Notes: generated by a model not told the origin, from the letters alone. DNA of 5,628 nt from DATJIG01 sp035493495 (GCA_035493495.1 DATJIG010000351.1:1-5628); one strand, 5' to 3'; counted from the first letter of the stretch, positions 1 to 5,628 are shown. A program made the numbers and translations.

Positions 1-29
1 AAGGGGGCCGAACCTAATCTGCGGCGCTT

Positions 30-46
30 CCGGAGCCTGGCTCCGG
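30..46. repeat. Perfect 8-bp palindrome with one central base, upstream of the tRNA gene
   Basis: Two 8-base arms (CCGGAGCC and GGCTCCGG) flank a single T. As RNA it could form a 6-bp stem with a 5-base loop. It ends 20 bases before the tRNA. No run of T follows on either strand, so it is a poor intrinsic terminator. It could be the stem of an upstream gene's 3' end or a protein-binding dyad; the window starts too close to tell. The rest of bases 1-66 shows no coding region and no convincing -35/-10 pair for the tRNA. Confidence 0.4.
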
Positions 47-66
47 CATCCCAATGCACACGTTAT

Positions 67-142
<76 letters not shown>

Positions 143-148
143 ATTGGA

Positions 149-183
149 GGGCTCGGCCGCGCGCGGCCGGGCCCTTTCCGTTT
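149..183 (+). terminator. Intrinsic terminator after tRNA-Ala, possibly bidirectional
   Basis: A 12-base arm at 149-160 pairs with 163-174 (one T-G wobble, all else Watson-Crick, mostly G-C), leaving a minimal loop. It is followed by TTT at 175-177 and a second TTT at 181-183. The stem starts 7 bases after the tRNA CCA end. It lies between the convergent tRNA and TPR-oxygenase genes, so the same stem may also end transcription of the - strand gene, though its T tract on that side (TCCAATT) is poor. Confidence 0.8.
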
Positions 184-195
184 CCGCCGGGATCG

Positions 196-1977
196 CTACA
201 CGCGCCCCTGGCGCGTGCCGTACAGATACGTGATGTTGATGCGCCGGTTCTCGTAGCCTGGCCTGAAGCGGATGTCGTCGGTGCGGTGAATGAGATCGGA
301 ATTGAAGATCACCGCACGGTTGGCGCGATAGGGTACGACGACGCGCTGCGCACCCGAGCGGCGGATGAACTCCGCCATCGCCGCGTCGTCGCAGTTGAAG
401 GTCGCGAAGTCCCACTCTTCGGGCGCCTTCTTGTCCCATAGCACGAGCCCACCTGCCTCGGGATCGAGGTTGGCGTCGTCAGGCGTGATCCAGAAGTTGA
501 CGTTGATCGCCGCGAAGTCGGCGTGGTTGTCGATGCCCCTGACCTGCTGGCCGTACTTGAACGCCCACACCTTGCGAAGCTGGTGGTCGCCGAAGATGCC
601 GGGCAGGCGCTGCGGCAGCTCGCGGCCGATCTGCCACAACAGCGGGCACATGAACCCTTCCTCGTCGAACGTGCCGAGGTAGTCGTTCTTGAAGAAGCAG
701 TCGAACCACACGGTGGATTCCAGACAGAAGCGCCGCAGCGATTGCAGCGCGTCGGGCGTGAGGAAACCGTCGAGCCAAATGATGCCGGGCTCGCGCCGTT
801 CATAGTCGCGCTCGATCGCCTGACGGTCGAGGCGAGCGACTGCGCCGGTCGCGATCTCCGGTGCGTCGGCGACGTGCCAGAGCCGGTTGTAGGTGGTGCC
901 GATCAGCGAGCGCAGCTCGTCGTTCATGGCGACGACGTGCTCGCCGGGTTCCACCGTCGGCAGGCGATTGAGGGCGCTACGGTATCGCGCGAGCAGATCG
1001 TCGCCAGCCGCGGTGCCGAGCCGGCCCTGGCCTCGCAGGTATTCGATCTGCTCGACGTCGTGGGCGAGCTTGCCGGGCGAGGTGACGCGGAACGTCGGAT
1101 GTCGATGATCGCCGCCGCCGGGCGCGCGCAGGATCGCCGCCGCCCGTGACGTCGCCTCGAGCGCGCCGCGATAATCGCCGAGGCGGTAGAGCGCGCTGCC
1201 GAGCGTCTGCCACGCCGTCCAGCGCTGCGGATCGAGCTCGGTCGCCGCGCGAGCGTGCGCGACCGCGTCGTCGGATGGCGGAACCAGTGGGGACAGCGGC
1301 GCCATCGCCGCCGCCGCGAGGCACTCGTGGGCACGCGCTTCGTAAACGCGGGTGTTGGCGGTGTCGAGGCTTGCCGCGTACCGGAAGGCCTCCGCCGCGT
1401 CGTCGAACTGCTGCTGCGCGAGGCGGAGATTGCCGAGCTCGGCGTTGGCGCGGGGCGAGCGCGGATCCAGCGCCAGCGCCCGCTCGACGGCGAGCTCGGC
1501 GTCGTTGAGATCGCGACTCTCGATCAGCATTCCCGCGTAGTCGGTCCAGGCGTCGAGCGCGTTGGGTGCGTTGCGGCAGGCGTGGGCGAAGGCGGCAAGT
1601 GCCGCATCGATCCGCCCGAGCTCGCGCAGCACGATGCCGAGATTGGCGGCGGCGCTCTCGATGGTGGGATCGAGGGCAATCGCGCGACGGAAGCTCGCGG
1701 CCGCGGCGTCGAGCTCGCCGAGGGCGCGCTCGGTGTTGCCGAGCGTGACATGAAACGCCGCGTTGTCGGGCGCGAGCGCGATCGCCCGGCGGACGAGATC
1801 GCGCGCCTCGTCATTGCGCCCCTTCATCGCGAGCGCGAGGCCAAGGAGGTGGAGAGCGTCGGGATGATCGGGTGTGCCTCGAAGCGCGTCGCGATAGAGC
1901 GCTTCCGCCGCGTCGAGCTCGCCCGCGCGGTGGTGCTCGACGGCGCGCGACAACAGATCCAGCGTGGGGTGCGACAC
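196..1977 (-). CDS. TPR-repeat protein with C-terminal 2-oxoglutarate/Fe(II) oxygenase-like domain
   Basis: Predicted cytoplasmic protein of 593 aa; no signal peptide or membrane segment is visible. Residues about 8-206 are six tandem TPR helical pairs (repeated A-x-x-x-Y/F-R-x-A-L-x-x-x-P pattern), with further TPR-like sequence at about 236-285. A linker of about 110 residues leads to a double-stranded beta-helix domain (about 400-590). That domain has the iron-binding HxD motif (H485, D487 in NHADF), a distal histidine (H564 in LIHRTDD), and arginines 14-15 residues further on (R578/R579) placed to bind 2-oxoglutarate. This set is that of Fe(II)/2OG hydroxylases, so hydroxylation of a protein or glycan substrate held by the TPRs is plausible, but the substrate is unknown. 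Start: a GTG at 1996-1998 gives 7 more residues but lacks a Shine-Dalgarno. The GTG at 1975-1977 has GGGAGAG at 1981-1987 and is preferred. The gene is 81 bp downstream of the CheZ-like gene on the same strand and may be co-transcribed with it. Confidence 0.85.
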   Translation of the reverse strand: MSHPTLDLLSRAVEHHRAGELDAAEALYRDALRGTPDHPDALHLLGLALAMKGRNDEARDLVRRAIALAPDNAAFHVTLGNTERALGELDAAAASFRRAIALDPTIESAAANLGIVLRELGRIDAALAAFAHACRNAPNALDAWTDYAGMLIESRDLNDAELAVERALALDPRSPRANAELGNLRLAQQQFDDAAEAFRYAASLDTANTRVYEARAHECLAAAAMAPLSPLVPPSDDAVAHARAATELDPQRWTAWQTLGSALYRLGDYRGALEATSRAAAILRAPGGGDHRHPTFRVTSPGKLAHDVEQIEYLRGQGRLGTAAGDDLLARYRSALNRLPTVEPGEHVVAMNDELRSLIGTTYNRLWHVADAPEIATGAVARLDRQAIERDYERREPGIIWLDGFLTPDALQSLRRFCLESTVWFDCFFKNDYLGTFDEEGFMCPLLWQIGRELPQRLPGIFGDHQLRKVWAFKYGQQVRGIDNHADFAAINVNFWITPDDANLDPEAGGLVLWDKKAPEEWDFATFNCDDAAMAEFIRRSGAQRVVVPYRANRAVIFNSDLIHRTDDIRFRPGYENRRINITYLYGTRQGRV

Positions 1978-2058
1978 GAACTCTCCCGTTCGCGTCACCT
2001 TAAGCCGCCGGCGACGGTCGCGGGTAGGGGGAAATGCGCGGCGCGGAGGGCGCCGGGC

Positions 2059-2658
2059 CTACTTTCCGAGCAGCTTGTCGATTTCCGACTGGCCGAGGTC
2101 GGAACCGCTGCCGCTGATGCCGTCGACGCCCGCGGGCTGCACCTCGGGCGCTTCGTGGCCCGTGCGCTCGACCATTTCGGCGAGCGAGCCCTCGATGCTC
2201 TGGAGCTGCGCGATGGCGCGGCGGATGCGCTGGCCGGTCAGGTCCTGGAAGCTGCACGCCTCGAAGATCGCGTGGGTCTGCTCGACGATCGCGGCGGTCG
2301 CCGGGTTGTCGCCGAAGCGCTTCATCACCAGGCTGCGGATCGCCTCGGCGGCGCCGAGGATCCGGTTCGCCGCCTCCTCGGTCGCCTGCACCACCGCCTC
2401 GAGCTCGAGGCCGGAGTTGCGCGTCGCCGCACCCGGCAGCGCGATGACCTTGGCGATCTGCGCGTGCATGCGCTCGAGCTGCTGGGTGACCTTGATCTCG
2501 CTGAAGCCGACCATCTGCACGGTGGCGTGAATCTCGGTGCTCAGCTCCGAGATGCGGCGATCCATGAAGCGCCGCAGATCGCCGAAGGCGTCCGACACTT
2601 CCGCGCGCACCGTCTCACGCACCCACTCGGGAACACGCTGAACCGCGTCGCCGTCCAT
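2059..2658 (-). CDS. cheZ: CheZ-like CheY-P phosphatase
   Basis: 199 aa, nearly all alpha-helical. The signature is FQDLTGQRI at residues 137-145. In characterised CheZ the Asp and Gln of DLTGQ are the catalytic pair that orient water for attack on the receiver phospho-aspartate; here they are D139 and Q143. The C-terminus, after a Gly/Ser-rich flexible stretch (about 170-189), ends in QSEIDKLLGK, resembling the amphipathic CheY-tethering tail of CheZ. It is slightly shorter than enterobacterial CheZ (about 214 aa), with a compact N-terminal helix. The expected role is to end chemotaxis-type signalling by dephosphorylating a CheY-like receiver in the cytoplasm. The start ATG has GGAG (2666-2669) 7 bases upstream. 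No cheA, cheW, cheY or receptor gene is in view; the neighbours are hybrid kinases and a TPR-oxygenase. Family assignment is firm; which receiver it acts on is not known. Confidence 0.9.
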   Translation of the reverse strand: MDGDAVQRVPEWVRETVRAEVSDAFGDLRRFMDRRISELSTEIHATVQMVGFSEIKVTQQLERMHAQIAKVIALPGAATRNSGLELEAVVQATEEAANRILGAAEAIRSLVMKRFGDNPATAAIVEQTHAIFEACSFQDLTGQRIRRAIAQLQSIEGSLAEMVERTGHEAPEVQPAGVDGISGSGSDLGQSEIDKLLGK

Positions 2659-2700
2659 GACAAATCTCCACCGGCGCCGCCGGATTACAACCTGGCGCGC

Positions 2701-2743
2701 AACCTAGCGGCTTCGCCTTAAAGGCCGCTTAAAGATCCATTAA
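2701..2743 (-). promoter_or_regulatory. Phased CtrA-type boxes and putative promoter of the CheZ-like gene
   Basis: Three TTAA half-sites occur at 2718-2721, 2729-2732 and 2740-2743, each separated by exactly 7 bases. This gives two overlapping copies of TTAA-N7-TTAA, the binding consensus of the alphaproteobacterial master regulator CtrA. Two half-sites share the longer word CTTAAAG. The array ends 59 bases before the cheZ start codon. On the - strand, GCTAGGTT at 2701-2708 resembles the -10 element GCTANAWC known for the Caulobacter housekeeping sigma factor (six of eight), 9 bases past the last half-site. A fourth TTAA at 2757-2760 is out of phase. The half-site spacing is seen directly; CtrA binding and the -10 assignment are inferred. 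Confidence 0.6.
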
Positions 2744-2783
2744 GTGCGGTGGAATTTTAACGCGATGCAAAGCATAACGATCT

Positions 2784-2819
2784 CGTGCTGCTCAGGCGCA
2801 CTCGCGCTTGAGCAGCACG
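2784..2819. repeat. Perfect 11-bp inverted repeat over the stop codon of the small gene
   Basis: CGTGCTGCTCA (2784-2794) and TGAGCAGCACG (2809-2819) are exact reverse complements. The inside adds GGCGC/GCGCT around the loop ACTC, so + strand RNA would form a 16-bp stem with one G-U pair. In the mRNA of the - strand gene, that one pair is an A-C mismatch within an otherwise stable hairpin. One arm contains the TGA stop (2792-2794) of the 99-aa gene. No T tract follows on either strand, so it is not a standard intrinsic terminator. It could protect the 3' end, block readthrough toward the CtrA/cheZ promoter, or bind a protein. Confidence 0.7.
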
Positions 2820-3091
2820 GCGGCCTCGGCGGAGGTCCACTTGATGCGCTGCAGGCAGACCGCGAGCGCCTCGCGGATTTCGGTGATGGCGGCGAGCGCC
2901 GGCTCGCGCCATTCGGGGTGCGTCGCGCCCTCGTTGGCGCAGCGGCTGAGCGCCACGACGATCGCCTCGATCTGCCGTACCTTGTGAGGGCGCAGGAGCT
3001 GCGACAGCTCGGTGTCGCCGCTCGTGCGCAGTTCGAGGACCGCCACGAGTCCCCGATGCCGCAGCTCTTCGATCGCCGTACCGGTGTGCAT
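2792..3091 (-). CDS. Small helical protein of unknown function
   Basis: About 99 aa, not recognised. It is soluble and probably all alpha-helical, with charged and aliphatic residues alternating and no membrane segment or metal-binding cluster. Most positions past residue 30 could form a helical bundle (stretches around LLRPHKVRQIEAIVVAL, then EPALAAITEIREALAVCLQRI, then AEAAVLLKRE). I favour this frame over the overlapping - strand frame because its composition is that of a normal protein, while the other is arginine-rich shadow. A GTG start at 3098-3100 adds three residues but has no Shine-Dalgarno at a useful distance. The ATG at 3089-3091 has AAGG at 3101-3104 (9 bases) and GGAG at 3095-3098. 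It stands alone, 166 bp after the hybrid kinase and 133 bp before cheZ. A role in the neighbouring signalling is only a guess from position. Confidence 0.6.
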   Translation of the reverse strand: MHTGTAIEELRHRGLVAVLELRTSGDTELSQLLRPHKVRQIEAIVVALSRCANEGATHPEWREPALAAITEIREALAVCLQRIKWTSAEAAVLLKRECA

Positions 3092-3184
3092 GCACTCCAC
3101 CCTTGGGACGTCCGCCCGTCGCTCCGGGCGCTGTGCTACGTACCGTCCGCGCTTAGCTTAGCCGCGCCACCGCGGTTCGCCCTT

Positions 3185-3260
3185 GTGTCCTCGACACGTC
3201 AAAAGCTCGGCTGAGCACGCGTGTCGCCGGACACGGTCGAGCTTCGCCCGACCGTGCTCA
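3185..3260. repeat. Cluster of interlocking inverted repeats at the 3' end of the hybrid kinase gene
   Basis: TGAGCACG (3212-3219) and CGTGCTCA (3253-3260) are exact complements and enclose two small hairpins: GTGTC/GACAC (3221-3225 with 3230-3234) and GGTCG/CGACC (3235-3239 with 3249-3253). Together these could make a three-way junction. A separate GTGTC/GACAC hairpin lies at 3185-3197, and CGACACG (3192-3198) can instead pair with CGTGTCG (3220-3226), so two folds exclude each other. On the - strand a short GCTC/GAGC stem is followed by TTTT (3201-3204), which may give weak termination after the kinase. The kinase stop codon (3258-3260) is in the outer stem. Confidence 0.5.
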
Positions 3261-4943
3261 GGCGCGCCGCGCTGAATCGATGGAGACCACGTTCGACGAC
3301 GACCCGTCCATCAGCCGCTGGATCGCGGCGGCGAGCTCCTCCGGCTTGTACGGCTTGTTAAGCCGCGGCAGCCCGAGATCGTCGCCGCCCGGCAGCTCGG
3401 CGTAGCCGGTCGCGAGGATGATCGGCATGTTGGGCCGGAACTGGCGCACCTGGCGGGCAAGCTCGACGCCGGTCATCGTCGGCATGGCGTGGTCGGTGAG
3501 CACGAGGTCGATGCCGGGATCGGCGCGCAGGAGGTCGAGCGCGCTCATGCCGGACAGCACCTGGATCGGCGCATGGCCGAGATCCTCGACGATCGCCGCC
3601 GTGCCCTCGGCGATGAGGGCGTCGTCGTCGACGATCAGGATCCGGCAGGGACGCCGCAGTCCGGGCGCCGCCTGAGGCTGGGCGGGCGGCGCTTCCGGCC
3701 GGCCGGTCGGCTCGGCGGTGGGCAGCCACAGCTCGACCGTGGTGCCGGCGCCGACGCCGCTCTTGATCTCCATGTGGCCGCCCGACTGGGCGGTGAAGCC
3801 GTGGACCATCGAGAGGCCGAGGCCGGTGCCCTTGCCGACGCCCTTGGTGGTGAAGAACGGCTCGGCCGCCCGCTTGATCGTGGCGTCGTCCATGCCGGTG
3901 CCGGCGTCGGTGACGGCGATGCAGGTGTACTCGCCCGAAATCATCCCGCGGGTGTTGCCCGCCCGGACGCTCTCCGGCCGCGCCGAGATCGTCAGCTTGC
4001 CGCCGAGCGGCATGGCGTCGCGGGCGTTGAGACCGAGATTGAGCAGGGCCAGCTCGAGCTGGTTGGGATCGACGCACACCGGGGCGAGGCTGCGGTGGAA
4101 TTCGGTGCGGATCTCGATCGTCGGGCCGAGCGAGCGCCGCAGCATCTCGGTCATCCCGTCGACCAGCTCGCCGACGTCGATCGTCTCCGGCTTGAGCTCC
4201 TGGCGGCGCGCGAAGGCGAGCATGCGCTTGGTGAGTGTGGCGCCGCGCTCGGCGCCTTCGATCGCGCCGTCGATCAGACGAAGCAGGCGCGGGTCATCCA
4301 TCAGCCGCTTACGCAGCAAACGCAAATTTCCTAACACGGCCATCAGCAAGTTGTTGAAATCATGGGCCACGCCGCCGGTGAGCTTGCCGAGGCTCTCGAG
4401 CTTCTGCATCTCGTGGATCTGCGCCATCGCGGCTTCGCGTTCCTGGGTGCGCTCCTCGACCCGGCGTTCGAGCTCGGCGTTGATGCGCTCGAGCTCGGCC
4501 GTGCGTTCGGCGACGCGCTGCTCGAGTTGGCCGTTGAGCGCCTCGAGCTGGCGGCTCTTGCGGTACAGCTCGATGAAGACCTTGACCTTGGCCTGCAGGA
4601 GCTCGGGAACGACCGGCACCGGCACGTAGTCGACAGCGCCCGCGCGGTAGCCGCGGACGCGGTCGAGGTCGGTCAGGTGAATTGCCGAGACGAAGATCAG
4701 CGCCGTTCGCTCGAAGCGCGGGTGGGCGCGGATCATCGACGCCAGCTCGAACCCGTCGAGGTCCGGCATGCAGACGTCGATCAGCACCACAGCCACGTCG
4801 TTCCTGAGCAGATGCTCGAGAGCCTCGTTGGCGGAGTTTGCCTTGAGCAGGTTCTCCCCGAGGTTGTTCAGCATCACCTCGTAACTGAGCAGCTTCGCCG
4901 GCTGGTCGTCGACGACGAGGATATTCACCTTGTCTTCGGTCAC
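3258..4943 (-). CDS. Hybrid sensor histidine kinase, REC-coiled coil-HisKA-HATPase-REC
   Basis: 561 aa, cytoplasmic, with no transmembrane segment. Order: receiver 1 (about 5-118; acidic DD near 12-13, phospho-acceptor D56 in LIDVCMPDLDG, S86); a heptad-rich coiled coil (about 128-185); the dimerisation/phospho-acceptor domain with H194 in GVAHDFNN; the ATPase domain with N306 (N box), D346 in DAGTGMD and the glycine lid GTGLGL (372-377); a proline-rich linker (about 412-430); and receiver 2 (about 434-547; DDD 439-441, phospho-acceptor D484, T512, K530). The input is therefore a phosphorylatable receiver, not a ligand-binding sensor domain. It likely takes phosphoryl groups from, or is switched by, another kinase such as the adjacent upstream gene, and autophosphorylates and passes phosphate to receiver 2. 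Receiver 1 lacks the conserved lysine (V109 in its place). Start: the GTG at 4956-4958 has no Shine-Dalgarno. The GTG at 4941-4943 has GGAG at 4953-4956 and yields the usual MTEDKVNILVVDD opening. Confidence 0.92.
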   Translation of the reverse strand: MTEDKVNILVVDDQPAKLLSYEVMLNNLGENLLKANSANEALEHLLRNDVAVVLIDVCMPDLDGFELASMIRAHPRFERTALIFVSAIHLTDLDRVRGYRAGAVDYVPVPVVPELLQAKVKVFIELYRKSRQLEALNGQLEQRVAERTAELERINAELERRVEERTQEREAAMAQIHEMQKLESLGKLTGGVAHDFNNLLMAVLGNLRLLRKRLMDDPRLLRLIDGAIEGAERGATLTKRMLAFARRQELKPETIDVGELVDGMTEMLRRSLGPTIEIRTEFHRSLAPVCVDPNQLELALLNLGLNARDAMPLGGKLTISARPESVRAGNTRGMISGEYTCIAVTDAGTGMDDATIKRAAEPFFTTKGVGKGTGLGLSMVHGFTAQSGGHMEIKSGVGAGTTVELWLPTAEPTGRPEAPPAQPQAAPGLRRPCRILIVDDDALIAEGTAAIVEDLGHAPIQVLSGMSALDLLRADPGIDLVLTDHAMPTMTGVELARQVRQFRPNMPIILATGYAELPGGDDLGLPRLNKPYKPEELAAAIQRLMDGSSSNVVSIDSARRA

Positions 4944-4996
4944 AGCATGTCTCTCCACTCTGGAATCCGTCTTCTAAGCTGCAATTTCTTTTTCTC

Positions 4997-5628
4997 CTAC
5001 CGATGCAGCCACATCCGCAGCGCCGACAACAACTGGTCGGTGTTGACGGGCTTCGCAAGGTAGTCGGAGGCGCCGGCCTCCAGACACTTCTCGCGGTCGC
5101 CTTTCATCGCCTTCGCGGTGAGGGCGATGATCGGCAGGCGACGGAACGCCGGGTCGACGCGGATCGCCTGCATCGTCTGATAACCATCCATTTCGGGCAT
5201 CATGATGTCCATCAGCACGATGCCGATTTCAGGCGTCGATTCAATGAGCTCGATCGCCTCGCGGCCGGTGGTCGCGGTCAGCACGTTCATGCCGCGGCGC
5301 TCCAGAACGCTGCCGAGCGCAAAGATGTTTCGCGCATCGTCGTCGACCAGCAAGATCGTGCGGCCGACCAGATCCTCGTCGGAGTTGTGCAGCCGCTCGA
5401 GCATCTCCTGCTTGTGCGGCGGCAGCTCCGAGACGACCCGGTGCAGGAACAGCGCGGTCTCGTCGAGCAGCCGCTCCGGCGATTCGACACCCTTGACGAC
5501 GACGCTGCGCGCCATCGTGTGAAGCTGGGCGTCCTCGTCGGGCGTCAGCTCGCGGCCGGTGAAGATGATCACCGGGATCTCCGCGAGCGTCGGCTCGCCG
5601 GCGATCTTCTCGAGCACCTCGAAGCCCG
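4997..5628 (-). CDS. C-terminal part of a multi-receiver signalling protein, probably a hybrid histidine kinase (5' end outside the window)
   Basis: 209 residues are visible, cut at the right edge. The first about 65 are the second half of a receiver domain: the visible part opens with GFEVLEKI, the stretch that normally follows the phospho-acceptor MPDMD, then IIFTG with the switch Thr (T23) and the conserved Lys in VVVKG (K45). After a short helical linker comes a complete receiver (about 89-207): DDD at 95-97, phospho-acceptor D140 in VLMDIMMPEMDG, T170 in ALTAK and K192 in AKPVN, all canonical. Tandem C-terminal receivers like these usually close large hybrid kinases whose HisKA/HATPase core lies upstream, but that part is not in view, so a multi-receiver regulator without a kinase core is possible. 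The stop TAG is 53 bp before the next hybrid kinase start, suggesting a shared transcript and a phosphorelay partnership. Confidence 0.85.
   Translation of the reverse strand, partial: GFEVLEKIAGEPTLAEIPVIIFTGRELTPDEDAQLHTMARSVVVKGVESPERLLDETALFLHRVVSELPPHKQEMLERLHNSDEDLVGRTILLVDDDARNIFALGSVLERRGMNVLTATTGREAIELIESTPEIGIVLMDIMMPEMDGYQTMQAIRVDPAFRRLPIIALTAKAMKGDREKCLEAGASDYLAKPVNTDQLLSALRMWLHR

Noticed and set aside
2000..2003. TTAA just upstream of the TPR-oxygenase gene as a CtrA site
   Set aside because: There is no second TTAA at the 7-base spacing; the best partner is TTCG.
2031..2054. A hairpin (GGCGC/GCGCC, 2040-2044 with 2050-2054) between cheZ and the TPR-oxygenase gene as a terminator
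   Set aside because: The stem is only 5 bp and the following - strand sequence is GCGCATTT, so evidence is too weak to break the possible cheZ/TPR operon.
1255..2721. A 488-codon open frame on the + strand crossing the TPR-oxygenase and cheZ genes
   Set aside because: It runs antisense to two genes with clear family motifs and has low-complexity, Arg/Glu/Ala-rich composition. Long antisense frames are common in GC-rich genes. It has no recognisable domain.
2757..3095. A 112-codon - strand frame overlapping the small helical gene
   Set aside because: It is extremely Arg-rich with proline and glycine scattered through, typical of an out-of-frame translation. The overlapping frame ending at 2792 has normal composition and a better ribosome-binding site.
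3198..3203. TTGACG on the - strand as a -35 element for the small gene
   Set aside because: The hexamer fits, but the base positions 17 bases downstream read CGAACC, which is not a -10. No other matching -10 is at the right distance.
3489..4629. Open frames of 281 and 303 codons on the + strand opposite the hybrid kinase
   Set aside because: They are shadows of the kinase gene, whose catalytic motifs (H, N, G boxes and receivers) fix the - strand frame.

Overview
The window looks like chromosomal DNA of a GC-rich alphaproteobacterium, probably in or near the Rhodospirillales. This is inferred from the GC-rich coding style, heavy use of GTG starts, a short orphan CheZ of the alphaproteobacterial kind, hybrid histidine kinases with several receivers, and a TTAA-N7-TTAA element of the CtrA type. 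No species can be named from the sequence alone.

Layout: a tRNA-Ala(GGC) gene with an encoded CCA lies on the + strand at the left edge (67-142), followed by a strong intrinsic terminator (149-177). Everything else is on the - strand and is transcribed right to left. In transcription order the genes are: (1) the 3' end of a multi-receiver protein, probably a hybrid histidine kinase, cut by the right edge (4997-5628); (2) a complete REC-HisKA-HATPase-REC hybrid kinase (3258-4943); (3) a small unidentified protein of about 99 aa (2792-3091); (4) a CheZ-like phosphatase (2059-2658); (5) a fusion of TPR repeats with a 2-oxoglutarate/Fe(II)-oxygenase-like domain (196-1977), which converges on the tRNA. 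No gap without a gene exceeds about 170 bases.

Working together: genes 1 and 2 are 53 bp apart and look like a two-gene phosphorelay unit with four visible receiver domains. Gene 4 belongs to the family that dephosphorylates CheY-type receivers and stands apart from any cheA/cheY/cheW genes. The gap upstream of it holds three TTAA half-sites at exact 11-bp steps, that is, two overlapping CtrA boxes. This suggests that cheZ, perhaps with the TPR-oxygenase gene behind it, is under CtrA control together with motility genes. The two larger gaps flanking the small gene carry clear inverted repeats, and in each case a repeat arm covers the stop codon of the gene just transcribed.

I see no mobile element, CRISPR array or phage gene. 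The parts most worth a second look are the phased TTAA array, the orphan CheZ among hybrid kinases, the TPR-oxygenase fusion, the receiver lacking its conserved lysine, and the inverted repeats at stop codons.
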